From Shewanella profunda (lineage in GTDB: Bacteria; Pseudomonadota; Gammaproteobacteria; Enterobacterales; Shewanellaceae): 64,000 bases of DNA. The stretch spans positions 1 through 64,000 of the forward strand of contig NZ_JAKILG010000024.1 of NCBI RefSeq assembly GCF_023283765.1. The letters run 5' to 3'. Of this stretch, positions 19,476-28,901 are shown piece by piece; position 1 is the first letter of the stretch, and each line of letters starts with the position of its first letter. A program made the translations under genes and the position numbers. Below the pieces are notes generated by a model. The model was given only the letters and a program-made list of their open reading frames with translations. It was not told the origin of the DNA and searched no databases.

Positions 19476-20047
19476 ACCTACTTCCTTGGCGTGAAGAGGC
19501 GAGAGAAAAGCAAAAACGTGACTATATTGGCATCTTAGCACTGGTTTTTTTGGGTGCGGCTATTTTAGTGTATGTCGCCTTGTCATTGCTTGAAATCATG
19601 ACCGATGAACAGCGTGGGCGTAATGCCTATCTGCAGTCAGAAATTCAATTACTTGAAACTCAAATCGCCGAGATTAAAAAGATCACCGAGCGTAAGAAAG
19701 ACATTGAGCGTCGTACCGAGATTATTCTTAACCTCCAACAATCCCGCAATTTGCCAACCCATGTTTTAGATGAGCTAGTGCGTGTAGTGCCACCTGGAAT
19801 ATACCTATCAAGTATCGAGAAAAAGGGCAGTCTATTACTCATAGAAGGCCGAAGCGAGTCTAACAATAACGTTGCTAATATGATGCGCAAAGTTAAAGCT
19901 TCGGAATGGTTAACCGACCCGAATATGCAATCTATCGTTACCCAAGATGATGAATTAAGGCAATTACAGCAATTTAATTTGAGGGTTAGCGTAAAAGGTG
20001 CGATAGCTGATGATCCTGTAAAAGTGGCGAAAGGAGCGAGTAAATGA
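19463..20047 (+). CDS. pilN: type IV pilus assembly protein PilN
   Basis: PilN is a bitopic inner-membrane protein; its cytoplasmic MANINLLPWR motif docks on PilM and its periplasmic part pairs with PilO. The 194-residue protein shows that motif at its very start, one membrane segment at about residues 22-45, a coiled coil (about 55-95) and a small ferredoxin-like periplasmic domain. I start at 19463 rather than the further upstream codon of the frame because the INLLPWR motif must be N-terminal and GAGGAG lies ahead of that ATG. Confidence 0.95.
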   Translation: MANINLLPWREEAREKQKRDYIGILALVFLGAAILVYVALSLLEIMTDEQRGRNAYLQSEIQLLETQIAEIKKITERKKDIERRTEIILNLQQSRNLPTHVLDELVRVVPPGIYLSSIEKKGSLLLIEGRSESNNNVANMMRKVKASEWLTDPNMQSIVTQDDELRQLQQFNLRVSVKGAIADDPVKVAKGASK

Positions 20048-20670
20048 AACTCGATCTAAGTCAGTTCAATGACATTGACTTTGAAAATATTGGTGGTTGG
20101 CCTAATCAGGTAAAAACTTTTTTTGCAATATTATTAGCGCTTTGTGTTTTTGCTGCAGGCTATTTTCTCGTGATAGCGGATGCTGTTGATTTGTATAGCG
20201 CAGAGCAAAATAAAGAGGCGCAGTTAAGAGATGATTTTAAAAATAAATATCAACTGGCGGCAAATTTAAAACTCTACCGTGAACAATTAGCCATTATGGA
20301 GGTGCAATTTGCCGAATTGCTTAAAATGTTACCGTCTGAGAATGAAATGCCAGGTTTGCTCGATGATCTTACTTTTGTCGCAACCGATGCAGGATTAAGA
20401 ATTAAGAGTTTAAATTGGGAGCCAGAGATTCAGCGTGATTTTTATATTGAGTTTCCCATTAAAATGTCTGTTACTGGCGATTATCATCAGCTAGGTAATA
20501 TGGTCAGTGGTGTCGCAAAATTACCACGGATTGTTAGCCTCCATGATTTTACGATTAAACGGGATGGTTCGGATAATTTAGCGATGGATATTCTAGCTAA
20601 AACCTACCGCTTTAAAGAAGGAGCAGAGTTACCACCCGAAAAAACATTAGATAATAAGGGGGCAAAATGA
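20044..20670 (+). CDS. pilO: type IV pilus assembly protein PilO
   Basis: PilO forms a heterodimer with PilN in the inner membrane and periplasm. The 208-residue protein has one membrane segment (about residues 27-46), a coiled coil and a C-terminal domain with the typical MSVTGDYHQLGNMVSGVAKLPRIVSLHDFTI pattern. Its ATG overlaps the pilN stop by ATGA and its own stop overlaps pilP, so translation is coupled along the operon. Confidence 0.94.
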   Translation: MKLDLSQFNDIDFENIGGWPNQVKTFFAILLALCVFAAGYFLVIADAVDLYSAEQNKEAQLRDDFKNKYQLAANLKLYREQLAIMEVQFAELLKMLPSENEMPGLLDDLTFVATDAGLRIKSLNWEPEIQRDFYIEFPIKMSVTGDYHQLGNMVSGVAKLPRIVSLHDFTIKRDGSDNLAMDILAKTYRFKEGAELPPEKTLDNKGAK

Positions 20671-21185
20671 TGAAACTCTTCCCCTTACTAGCCTTGAGTA
20701 TTTTTTTGGTGGGTTGTGTTGGCGATCGTAGTGATTTGGAGCTATTTGTTACTACTACCAAGGCGCAGCATGTGGCTCACATACCGACGCTAAAAGAACC
20801 ACCTAAGTTTGAACATTTTGCCTATCAAGCAGAGTTGATGCGAAGTCCTTTTGTTCCACCCTCTCGTGAGCTAACAGAGGAGGTGGTGGATACCAGTAAG
20901 AACTGCTTACAACCAGATTTAAAACGTCGTAAAGGTCGTTTAGAAACCTATGCAATTGATAATTTAAAAATGCGCGGCACCTTAAGTGAAGCCGATACGA
21001 CTTGGGCACTTATCGAAACAAATGACGCTAGTGTATATCGTATCGGTGTGGGTGAGTACTTAGGGCTGTTTAATGGGCGTGTAACCAAGGTGACTTCACA
21101 AGCTGTTGAAGTAATAGAATTAATTCCAGATGGCTCTGGTTGTTGGTCTGAACGACTCAACAAATTAGAACTTTCTGGAGAATAA
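20667..21185 (+). CDS. pilP: type IV pilus assembly lipoprotein PilP
   Basis: PilP is an inner-membrane-anchored lipoprotein that connects PilN/PilO to the PilQ secretin. The 172-residue protein has the lipobox FLVGC at about residue 17, a flexible linker with RSPFVPPSRE, and the HR-type domain (LKMRGTLSEADTTWALIETNDASVYRIGVGEYLGLFNGRVTKV). Two ATG codons are adjacent at the start; I keep the first, which overlaps the pilO stop. Confidence 0.94.
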   Translation: MMKLFPLLALSIFLVGCVGDRSDLELFVTTTKAQHVAHIPTLKEPPKFEHFAYQAELMRSPFVPPSRELTEEVVDTSKNCLQPDLKRRKGRLETYAIDNLKMRGTLSEADTTWALIETNDASVYRIGVGEYLGLFNGRVTKVTSQAVEVIELIPDGSGCWSERLNKLELSGE

Positions 21186-21206
21186 CGAGCGAAGGATGAA
21201 GGAATA

Positions 21207-23258
21207 ATGAAATCTTCTGCTGCGATAAAAATTCCATTAATACTCTCAGGTTTAATCAAGCCTGCTATTGGGATCGTATTCGTATTTGGCATTTTGCCAT
21301 CGAGTTTTGCTGCAAATCGATTATTAGATGTTAAATATCATGCTTTGGTTGATCACCAGTTAGAAGTTGAGTTAGTTTTTGAAGATGCTGTAACACAGCC
21401 TGTCATTGATTCCAATGCATCACCAGCCGAGTTGGTTTTAACATTTGATAACAGTATTTCTGGTTTATCTAAAGATCGTTTACCAATAAATCAAGTTGGC
21501 GTAAATGAAATAAGAACAGAGCAGCAGGATTCTCAACTAAAAGTCGCCTTAGGCTTATCTAAAGTGAAGCCATATCAAGGTGCTGTGATAGGTAACTCTT
21601 ACCGTTTAACGATCAATGATGAAGTCGCTAGTGTGCAGACTATTAGTGATAATCCCTTTGTTAATAGTATTAAAAATATCGATTTTCGCCGTAATGCTGA
21701 TGGGGGGGGGGAATTACTGGTCTATTTAAATAATCGCTCAGTTGCTGCCAATGTTGAACAAATTGGCGCCAAGCTTGAGATAAAGTTATTTAATACCGAC
21801 ATTAATAATGATTTGCTCTATGTGATGGATGTGCAGGATTTTTCAACACCAGTAAAAAGTTTTGAAACCTTCAAGGAAGATTTAACTACGCGAATATTAG
21901 TTGATATTTCAGGTAACTACGACTTCAATTATAAACAGGAAGATAATCTGTTTAGACTCTCAATGAATAAAGTTGAGCGAGTTGCCGCAACAAAAGAAGT
22001 AAAGAAATACAACGGTAGAACGTTATCGCTTAATTTCCAAAATATCTCTGTTCGGACAGTGCTGCAGATCATCGCCGATTATAATAATTTCAATCTAGTG
22101 ACCAGTGACACTGTTGAGGGCAATATTACCCTTAGACTCGATGACGTGCCTTGGGATCAGGCGTTAGATTTAATATTACAAACCAAAGGGTTAGATAAAC
22201 GCATCGAAGGTAATATTTTAATGGTGGCGCCAAGTGAGGAGCTGGCGATACGGGAGAGTCAAAACCTTAAAAATAAACAAGAGGTTAAGGAATTAGCACC
22301 TCTCTATTCTGAATACCTACAAATCAATTATGCCAAAGCGATAGACATTGCTGAATTGTTAAAGAGTGCAGATTCGAGTCTTTTATCTCCTCGAGGTTCC
22401 GTTGCAGTGGATGAACGGACAAACACGGTTCTGGTGAAAGACACTGCAGAGATGATAGAAAATATCCATCGTTTAGTGGCAGTGCTGGATATTCCGATCC
22501 GCCAGGTGTTGATTGAATCACGTATGGTTACAGTCAAAGATAATGTGTCAGAAGATTTAGGTATACGGTGGGGTGTTACAGATCAGCAAGGTAATAAAGG
22601 TTCATCTGGAACCATCGAGGGGGCTCAAGATATCGCAAATGGTGTCGTTCCTAGTTTGGCTGATCGTTTAAATGTGAATTTGCCTGCACAAGTTGATAGT
22701 GCGGCGAGTATTGCATTTCATGTCGCCAAATTAGCCGATGGAACTATTTTAGATCTAGAACTGAGCGCACTTGAGCAAGAAAACAAAGGTGAAATTATTG
22801 CCAGTCCACGTATTACCACCTCTAACCAAAAAGCGGCTTACATTGAACAGGGTATTGAGATCCCCTATGTTCAGTCAACCTCAAGTGGTGCTACATCGGT
22901 AACCTTTAAGAAAGCGGTGCTATCACTGCGGGTGACTCCGCAGATTACTCCTGATAATCGAGTGATTTTAGATTTAGAAATTACGCAAGATTCTGAAGGG
23001 AAAACCGTTCCTACATCAACTGGACCTGCAGTAGCTATTGATACTCAGCGTATTGGTACACAGGTGTTGGTCAATAATGGTGAAACTATTGTACTCGGTG
23101 GTATTTACCAGCAAAACCTTATCAGTCGGGTTAGCAAAGTACCTGTTTTAGGCGATATCCCCTTAGTGGGTTTCTTGTTTAGGAACACAACAGATAAAAA
23201 TGAACGCCAAGAGTTACTGATTTTTGTGACACCTAAAATTGTGGATGAGAAGCTCTAA
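21207..23258 (+). CDS. pilQ: type IV pilus secretin PilQ
   Basis: PilQ forms the outer-membrane channel through which type IV pili pass. The 683-residue precursor has a signal peptide to about residue 35 and AMIN domains in the N-terminal third. An STN/N0 domain follows (LSLNFQNISVRTVLQIIADYNN), then N1 domains, and then the secretin domain with GEIIASPRITTSNQKAAYIEQG and the terminal VPVLGDIPLVGFLFRN block. A run of ten G at 21702-21711 falls in the AMIN region, where it encodes Gly-Gly-Gly and the first base of Glu. Slippage there would shift the frame. It is the last gene of pilMNOPQ. Confidence 0.96.
   Translation: MKSSAAIKIPLILSGLIKPAIGIVFVFGILPSSFAANRLLDVKYHALVDHQLEVELVFEDAVTQPVIDSNASPAELVLTFDNSISGLSKDRLPINQVGVNEIRTEQQDSQLKVALGLSKVKPYQGAVIGNSYRLTINDEVASVQTISDNPFVNSIKNIDFRRNADGGGELLVYLNNRSVAANVEQIGAKLEIKLFNTDINNDLLYVMDVQDFSTPVKSFETFKEDLTTRILVDISGNYDFNYKQEDNLFRLSMNKVERVAATKEVKKYNGRTLSLNFQNISVRTVLQIIADYNNFNLVTSDTVEGNITLRLDDVPWDQALDLILQTKGLDKRIEGNILMVAPSEELAIRESQNLKNKQEVKELAPLYSEYLQINYAKAIDIAELLKSADSSLLSPRGSVAVDERTNTVLVKDTAEMIENIHRLVAVLDIPIRQVLIESRMVTVKDNVSEDLGIRWGVTDQQGNKGSSGTIEGAQDIANGVVPSLADRLNVNLPAQVDSAASIAFHVAKLADGTILDLELSALEQENKGEIIASPRITTSNQKAAYIEQGIEIPYVQSTSSGATSVTFKKAVLSLRVTPQITPDNRVILDLEITQDSEGKTVPTSTGPAVAIDTQRIGTQVLVNNGETIVLGGIYQQNLISRVSKVPVLGDIPLVGFLFRNTTDKNERQELLIFVTPKIVDEKL
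21702..21711 (+). repeat. homopolymeric G tract (10 G) inside pilQ
   Basis: Ten consecutive G lie in the coding strand after GAT and before AATTAC. In the present form the frame is intact (Asp-Gly-Gly-Gly-Glu). Long G tracts are classic sites of slipped-strand mispairing. Confidence 0.9.
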
Positions 23259-23279
23259 TTACCTGTTGTACTTTGAATA

Positions 23280-23304
23280 AAGCCAGCAAGTGTTGCTGGC
23301 TTTA
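23280..23304 (+). terminator. terminator after pilQ
   Basis: AAGCCAGCAA-GTG-TTGCTGGCTTTA is a nine-base-pair stem with a short loop, about 20 bases after the pilQ stop. The T run is short, so efficiency may be moderate. Confidence 0.7.
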
Positions 23305-23474
23305 TCGTATCTGAAATACAATTCTTAGTATAAATAGCGCACATGACTTGCCATAGTAGACCCTAAACTGAGATAATCCGCGGTCAAGTCTCATAAGAGC
23401 AAGGTAACATATAGGTCGGCTTGATTGTGAGTCGATATCGGCATACTTTTCAATAAGATTCAGACGTACAAGAA

Positions 23475-23990
23475 ATGGCTGAAAAACGTAATATTTTTCT
23501 GGTAGGCCCTATGGGCGCAGGTAAAAGCACAATTGGTCGCCATCTGGCGCAAATGCTGCATTTAGAATTCCACGATTCAGATCAAGAGATTGAGCAACGC
23601 ACAGGCGCTGATATTGCTTGGGTGTTTGACGTCGAAGGCGAAGAAGGTTTCCGCCGCCGTGAAGCTCAGGTTATTGCTGATTTGTCTGAAAAACAAGGTA
23701 TCGTCCTTGCCACCGGTGGTGGTTCAGTACAAAGCAAAGATATCCGTAATCATCTGTCTGCCCGTGGGATTGTTGTTTATCTGGAAACCACTATCGACAA
23801 ACAGGTCGCTCGTACTCAAAGAGACAAGCGACGCCCATTATTGCAAGTAGATGATCCTCGAGAAGTGTTGGAGAGTCTTGCAGAGATCCGTAACCCGTTA
23901 TACGAAGAAATTGCCGATGTGGTCGTCAAAACTGATGATCAAAGTGCAAAAATCGTTGCAAATCAGATCATTGAGAAATTAGGTTTCTAG
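23475..23990 (+). CDS. aroK: shikimate kinase
   Basis: AroK phosphorylates shikimate in the common aromatic pathway. The 171-residue protein has the Walker A motif [11 protein letters not shown] at residues 11-21, the shikimate-binding [11 protein letters not shown] with the DxD-like pair, GFRRREAQV, the GGG motif in [10 protein letters not shown], and the lid RDKRRPLL. It heads aroK-aroB-damX-dam, a conserved gammaproteobacterial order, with aroB only 5 bases downstream. Confidence 0.97.
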   Translation: MAEKRNIFLVGPMGAGKSTIGRHLAQMLHLEFHDSDQEIEQRTGADIAWVFDVEGEEGFRRREAQVIADLSEKQGIVLATGGGSVQSKDIRNHLSARGIVVYLETTIDKQVARTQRDKRRPLLQVDDPREVLESLAEIRNPLYEEIADVVVKTDDQSAKIVANQIIEKLGF

Positions 23991-23995
23991 GCAGA

Positions 23996-25075
23996 ATGAT
24001 GAAGCAAATTCAGGTTGATTTAGGTGAACGTAGTTACTCCATTTATATTGGCCAGAATTTGATGAATGATTGCGAGACACTGTCTCGCTACCTGCTTAAA
24101 AAACGCATCCTTATCGTCACCAATGAAACCATCGCTCCTCTATATCTTAAACAGATACAAGAAATGATGGCTTCTTTTGGTGAGGTAGAGAGTGTTATTC
24201 TGCCTGATGGCGAGCAATTCAAAGACTTAGCACATTTAGATTCTATTTTTACTGCACTATTGCAGCGAAATTATGGTCGAGATTCTGTGCTAGTGGCTTT
24301 GGGTGGCGGCGTGATTGGTGATATGACAGGATTTGCTGCCGCGAGTTATCAACGCGGTATTAATTTTATTCAGATCCCAACGACATTATTATCGCAAGTA
24401 GATTCTTCTGTTGGTGGTAAAACTGCCGTAAATCATCCCTTAGGTAAAAACATGATTGGGGCTTTTTACCAGCCACAGTTTGTGTTGATCGATACTCAAT
24501 GTCTTCAAACGTTACCAGCGCGCGAATTTGCCGCGGGAATGGCCGAGGTCATTAAGTATGGCATTATGTGGGATGGCGATTTTTTTCAATGGCTTGAAAA
24601 TAATGTGCAGGCATTAAAAAGATTAGAAACTGAAGCGTTAGTGTACGCTATTTCCCGTTGTTGTGAGATTAAGGCCGATGTTGTCAGCCAAGATGAAACT
24701 GAGCAGGGGGTTCGTGCTTTGTTAAATCTTGGACACACTTTTGGTCATGCAATTGAAGCTGAAATGGGTTATGGCAACTGGCTTCATGGTGAGGCTGTTG
24801 CTGCTGGCACAGTCCTTGCTGCACAAACGGCTAAGTCAGTGGGACTGATTGATGAGTCAATTGTTTGTCGTATTGTGCAGTTGTTTCAAGCCTTCGATCT
24901 CCCTGTGAGTGCGCCGAAATCTATGAATTTCGACAGTTTCATTCAACATATGCGACGCGATAAGAAAGTGTTAGGTGGTCAGATTCGACTGGTGCTTCCG
25001 ACTGGAATTGGTCAAGCGGATGTCTTTAGTCAAGTCACTGAATCTACCCTTGAACAGGTTATTCGCTGCGCATAA
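23996..25075 (+). CDS. aroB: 3-dehydroquinate synthase
   Basis: AroB converts DAHP to 3-dehydroquinate using NAD and a divalent metal. The 359-residue protein shows the NAD-binding block [21 protein letters not shown], the loop [28 protein letters not shown], and the metal ligands in [20 protein letters not shown] and WLHGEAVA. Two adjacent ATG codons start the frame, and either could be used. It is cotranscribed with aroK. Confidence 0.97.
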   Translation: MMKQIQVDLGERSYSIYIGQNLMNDCETLSRYLLKKRILIVTNETIAPLYLKQIQEMMASFGEVESVILPDGEQFKDLAHLDSIFTALLQRNYGRDSVLVALGGGVIGDMTGFAAASYQRGINFIQIPTTLLSQVDSSVGGKTAVNHPLGKNMIGAFYQPQFVLIDTQCLQTLPAREFAAGMAEVIKYGIMWDGDFFQWLENNVQALKRLETEALVYAISRCCEIKADVVSQDETEQGVRALLNLGHTFGHAIEAEMGYGNWLHGEAVAAGTVLAAQTAKSVGLIDESIVCRIVQLFQAFDLPVSAPKSMNFDSFIQHMRRDKKVLGGQIRLVLPTGIGQADVFSQVTESTLEQVIRCA

Positions 25076-25093
25076 ACACTGTGTGGTGAGTGA

Positions 25094-26503
25094 GTGACGT
25101 TTCAGGGTTTAGTCTTGCTTCCTTCTCAGGAAGCACTTATACAAAGATTGTATCATATTGCCAGTTATAGCGACCAGCTACTGGTGCTTTCTGGTACCCC
25201 AGGTTCAGGTAAAACGACACTTGTTACTGCATTAGCGACCGATTTTGATGAGTCAAATGCGGCGTTAGTGATTTGTCCAATGCATGCGGCAAATGCTGAA
25301 ATTCGACGTAAGATATTGGTGCAATTGATTTCATCACCGATATTTGATGATGATATTCCGCTTGCTGAAACGCTATTGCGTGTTGCTCCTACTCAAACCA
25401 AACCATTACATATCATCATAGATGACGCCCATTTGCTTTCTAAAGAACTATGGGCAGAATGCATTATCCTCAATCAAATCCAATGTGCGGGTAAACGTAT
25501 AGCGGTCACTCTTACTGTTCCTTCTGCATTTTTGGTAGATTTATTGCCACAGTTACCTGAACAATTAAGGCGGCAAGTTTTACCCGTCAGTATTGAGCCA
25601 TTAACACTCCCTGAGCGTGAAGCTCTGTACCAAACTTTGCTTAGGTATAGTGACCAAAATCCCTTTACACCAAGGGAGATAGTGCGTGCACAACTCGAAA
25701 CGCAAGCTGGCACTCCACAGGAAGTCGTTAATTTACTTGAGCTTGCCCTCCATGGTCAGCCTAAGCAAAAATCTGCTTGGAGAAAATATAAAGCACTATC
25801 TATTGGCTTCGTTAGTGTGCTGCTCGTGTTAGCTGTTTGGGGAGCCATAACTCAGCTTTCTCCCAATGGGCGAATCTTGGAGCCTATAACCTATCCTGCG
25901 ATGGATTCACCCGAATTCCTTGCCCATGGTCAACAACGGCTAGCACCTTATTTTAGCCAACGCGCCGAGCAGCTTAGGCTTTCACTGATTGAAGCAGAAG
26001 AGATTGTAGAGCCTGAACCTTTGGCAGATTTCCATGGCGAGACTCCGCAAATTGAGTCCGATATGCCAATTGAACATCCTATTGATGAGGCAAGTAGCAA
26101 GGCGGCTACAACAGAGTCTAAAAGCGCTATACCAACATCGGCTAAGTCAGAGAGTTCTGATGTTAGTCAAACTGCAAAGGTTAAGGTTGCTCAACATTCC
26201 ACAATAGCGGCACAGCAGAAGCCGACTAAGGGTTATACCATTCAACTGGCAAGTGTTTCGCAATTGCGCTCTTTACGTTCGACTTTAAAAATGATTGAAG
26301 GAGTCGAAGGGGTCAGAGTTGCAAAGTATAAACAACGTTGGGTGGTATTCGTTGGTCACTATACCAATCATCAATCAGCACAGAACGCCGCAACGCAATT
26401 AGCTAAGCAATATCGCCTCGATCAACCTTGGGTCAGAAAATGGTCGGAATTGCGAGAATATCAGCTACAAGAAAGTCTCCCGAATCGTGAAATTTCAGAA
26501 TAA
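25094..26503 (+). CDS. damX: DamX-like cell division protein (AAA ATPase plus SPOR domain)
   Basis: This 469-residue protein starts with an ExeA/AAA-type ATPase domain, with Walker A LSGTPGSGKTTLV at about residue 32 and Walker B LHIIIDDAHLL. It has one membrane segment at about residues 236-256 (IGFVSVLLVLAVWGAI), a low-complexity linker rich in Glu, Ser and Ala, and a C-terminal SPOR domain beginning GYTIQLASVSQL. SPOR domains bind denuded septal peptidoglycan, and DamX localises to the division ring in E. coli. The start codon is GTG at 25094, in keeping with the spacing to aroB. It lies between aroB and dam as in enterobacteria. Confidence 0.9.
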   Translation: MTFQGLVLLPSQEALIQRLYHIASYSDQLLVLSGTPGSGKTTLVTALATDFDESNAALVICPMHAANAEIRRKILVQLISSPIFDDDIPLAETLLRVAPTQTKPLHIIIDDAHLLSKELWAECIILNQIQCAGKRIAVTLTVPSAFLVDLLPQLPEQLRRQVLPVSIEPLTLPEREALYQTLLRYSDQNPFTPREIVRAQLETQAGTPQEVVNLLELALHGQPKQKSAWRKYKALSIGFVSVLLVLAVWGAITQLSPNGRILEPITYPAMDSPEFLAHGQQRLAPYFSQRAEQLRLSLIEAEEIVEPEPLADFHGETPQIESDMPIEHPIDEASSKAATTESKSAIPTSAKSESSDVSQTAKVKVAQHSTIAAQQKPTKGYTIQLASVSQLRSLRSTLKMIEGVEGVRVAKYKQRWVVFVGHYTNHQSAQNAATQLAKQYRLDQPWVRKWSELREYQLQESLPNREISE

Positions 26504-26551
26504 ACAGAGTACAATCATGGCCTTTATTTATGTCGGTATTCATCAAATTAA

Positions 26552-27391
26552 ATGATTAAAAAACATAGAGCCTTCCTGAAGTGGGCTGGCGGAAAATTTA
26601 AGTTGGTGGATGAGTTAACGAACTATTTACCTGCTGGGGACCGTTTAGTTGAGCCATTTGTAGGGGCGGGTTCGGTGTTTTTAAATACGGATTATCCGAG
26701 TTATTTGCTTTGCGACATAAATCAGGATCTGATCGAACTCTATAAAATAGTAAAAGAAAAACCTGCCGAATATATTACTGCTGCTAAAAAGATGTTTGTC
26801 GATGAGATGAACCAGAAGGACGCTTACTACAGGGTGCGTACTGAGTTTAACAAAACCAGCGATCCCTTTGTGCGTTCGGTTTATTTCCTCTACTTAAATC
26901 GCCATGGCTTTAATGGCTTATGCCGTTATAACCGCAAAGGTGGGTTTAATGTGCCCTTTGGCTCTTACAAAAAACCTTACTTTCCTGAAAAGGAAATTTG
27001 GGCATTTTCTGAAAAGGCTCAATGTGCCGAGTTTAAATGTATTGGCTATGAAAAGGCATTTGAACAGATCCGTACTGGCGATGTGATTTATTGCGATCCG
27101 CCCTATGCACCTTTATCAACTACTGCCAGCTTTACCACCTATGTAGGCGCTGGTTTTAGCCTAGATGATCAGGCTTTACTCGCTCGACATTCTCGCCATA
27201 CAGCGCTTGAACGTGGCATTCCAGTGTTGATCAGCAACCATGACATCCCCTTAACGCGGGAGCTATATCGTGGAGCTCACCTTGCAAAGATCCAGGTACA
27301 GCGCAACATCAGTCAAAACGGCAGTAGCCGCAATAAAGTGGATGAATTGATGGCGCTATACGATGAAAACTACGATCTACAGGACGAGTGA
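26552..27391 (+). CDS. dam: DNA adenine methyltransferase (GATC-specific)
   Basis: Dam methylates adenine in GATC and serves mismatch repair, replication timing and gene control. The 279-residue protein has the D12-class features: the N-terminal AdoMet motif FLKWAGGKFKLVDEL, the LVEPFVGAGSVFLN block, the RHGFNGLCRYNRKGGFNVPFG target-recognition region, and catalytic motif IV DPPYAPLS at about residue 182. It lies 48 bases after damX. Confidence 0.97.
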   Translation: MIKKHRAFLKWAGGKFKLVDELTNYLPAGDRLVEPFVGAGSVFLNTDYPSYLLCDINQDLIELYKIVKEKPAEYITAAKKMFVDEMNQKDAYYRVRTEFNKTSDPFVRSVYFLYLNRHGFNGLCRYNRKGGFNVPFGSYKKPYFPEKEIWAFSEKAQCAEFKCIGYEKAFEQIRTGDVIYCDPPYAPLSTTASFTTYVGAGFSLDDQALLARHSRHTALERGIPVLISNHDIPLTRELYRGAHLAKIQVQRNISQNGSSRNKVDELMALYDENYDLQDE

Positions 27392-27408
27392 TGTTGATTG
27401 TAACAGCA

Positions 27409-27594
27409 TTAGCTAAGCACTTGACCAACAAGTAATATAAGGCTTACCACTAAGACTATTGCCAGCACTATGCCCATAACGATATAGGGTAGGGGTGAAT
27501 TGGTTTGGAAATCTTGTGTGCGATTTCTATCGGATTGCACACCAAAAAAAGCGGCTAAGGTGCTCTGAAATATTTGCCAAATGCGACTAAACAT
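27409..27594 (-). CDS. DUF2970 small membrane protein
   Basis: The 61-residue protein has a short cytoplasmic-looking N-terminus (SRIWQIFQSTLAAFFGVQSD) and one C-terminal membrane segment (YIVMGIVLAIVLVVSLILLVG). The FGVQS motif followed by a single helix matches the DUF2970 family of small proteins with no known function. It is convergent with dam and its ATG overlaps the stop of the preceding minus-strand gene. Confidence 0.75.
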   Translation of the reverse strand: MFSRIWQIFQSTLAAFFGVQSDRNRTQDFQTNSPLPYIVMGIVLAIVLVVSLILLVGQVLS

Positions 27595-27959
27595 TAATAG
27601 GAAAGTTGCGAATTAGTGGGTTTCATATCATCGATAGGCTTATCTTTATGCCCATATAATAATTCAAGCAGATCAACGAAGTGAAACTGGCTCGAACGAT
27701 TTTTACCCGTAAGCCAAGTTGTCCAACTTAAGGGTTGTGCTTGGTTGGCACAGCGGTTGTTGGGATGGCTGCTTGGCAAAGAGTTGTTATAGCGAGTGTC
27801 ACTGCTGCAAGCGCAGGCGGTAGTTTCAGTATTGTCAGTGAGTTTTTGAGCGCCAAAGGCCAAGGAGGCAACAACGACAGCAGTAAATGCTAACATCATT
27901 GATGACTTAAATGTGACTAAACCTAGTAAGTTTGAAAAATGATTTAACCGCCCTTTCAT
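27594..27959 (-). CDS. hypothetical single-pass membrane protein
   Basis: I do not recognise this 121-residue protein. It has one hydrophobic segment at about residues 20-38 (MMLAFTAVVVASLAFGA), followed by a cysteine-containing region (TACACSSD and NRCAN) and a polar C-terminus. It may be a membrane-anchored periplasmic protein. The one-base overlap with the DUF2970 gene indicates an operon of two. Confidence 0.55.
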   Translation of the reverse strand: MKGRLNHFSNLLGLVTFKSSMMLAFTAVVVASLAFGAQKLTDNTETTACACSSDTRYNNSLPSSHPNNRCANQAQPLSWTTWLTGKNRSSQFHFVDLLELLYGHKDKPIDDMKPTNSQLSY

Positions 27960-28222
27960 AATGCTTCCTTCAACATAACCCTGTGCAGCGTTTCGAGTAT
28001 AACAAACTCGCTTAGTTTATGAACAATAATTTATCAATCTCTACTAAAATGTTCGAAATCTAGTTTTTCAGCCGTATTTCTTGAAAAGCGTTTGTATTAT
28101 TAGTATGCATTTCACTGACACCACATTGAATTCAATTACCATAAATGTGGCTTTAGCTATAGAGGCTTAGCGTGGCTAAGGGTAAAATGAAGCACTTTTT
28201 GTTCAATTACAGCGAGTGTTTT

Positions 28223-28897
28223 ATGCGTCCATTCTTAATTGCTCCATCGATTTTATCTGCCGATTTTGCCCGTTTAGGGGATGATGTAAAAGCCGTATTA
28301 GATGCGGGTGCCGACGTAGTGCATTTTGACGTAATGGATAATCACTATGTACCTAACTTAACCATAGGCCCTATGGTGTGTCAGGCGCTGCGTAACTATG
28401 GTATTACCGCCGATATTGATGTGCATTTAATGGTTAAACCCGTTGATCGAATAGTGCCTGACTTTGCTAAAGCAGGGGCTTCTATCATTACTTTCCATCC
28501 TGAAGCCTCAGAGCACGTCGATCGTACACTCCAGCTCATCAAAGAATGCGGTTGTAAGGCGGGTCTCGTGTTTAACCCAGCGACCCCATTGCATTACCTT
28601 GATCATGTGATGGATAAACTCGATCTGATTTTATTAATGTCGGTAAACCCTGGTTTTGGTGGGCAATCTTTTATCCCATCGACCTTAGATAAGCTGCGCC
28701 AAGTGCGTGCGCGTATTGATGCTAGCGGTTTCGATATTCGTTTAGAAGTCGATGGTGGTGTGAAGGTGGACAATATTGCCGAAATTGCGGCCGCGGGTGC
28801 GGATATGTTTGTGGCGGGTTCTGCCATTTTTAGTCAACCGGATTACAAGGCCGTTATCGATGAAATGCGTGCCGAACTTGCTAAAGTCGAGGCATAA
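28223..28897 (+). CDS. rpe: ribulose-phosphate 3-epimerase
   Basis: Rpe interconverts ribulose 5-phosphate and xylulose 5-phosphate in the pentose phosphate pathway. The 224-residue TIM-barrel protein shows [30 protein letters not shown] (a metal ligand and catalytic Asp), [13 protein letters not shown] and the phosphate-binding DGGV and AGSAIF loops. The frame extends back to 28172, but [11 protein letters not shown] is the family N-terminus. gph follows after 4 bases. Confidence 0.96.
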   Translation: MRPFLIAPSILSADFARLGDDVKAVLDAGADVVHFDVMDNHYVPNLTIGPMVCQALRNYGITADIDVHLMVKPVDRIVPDFAKAGASIITFHPEASEHVDRTLQLIKECGCKAGLVFNPATPLHYLDHVMDKLDLILLMSVNPGFGGQSFIPSTLDKLRQVRARIDASGFDIRLEVDGGVKVDNIAEIAAAGADMFVAGSAIFSQPDYKAVIDEMRAELAKVEA

Positions 28898-28901
28898 GCG
28901 C

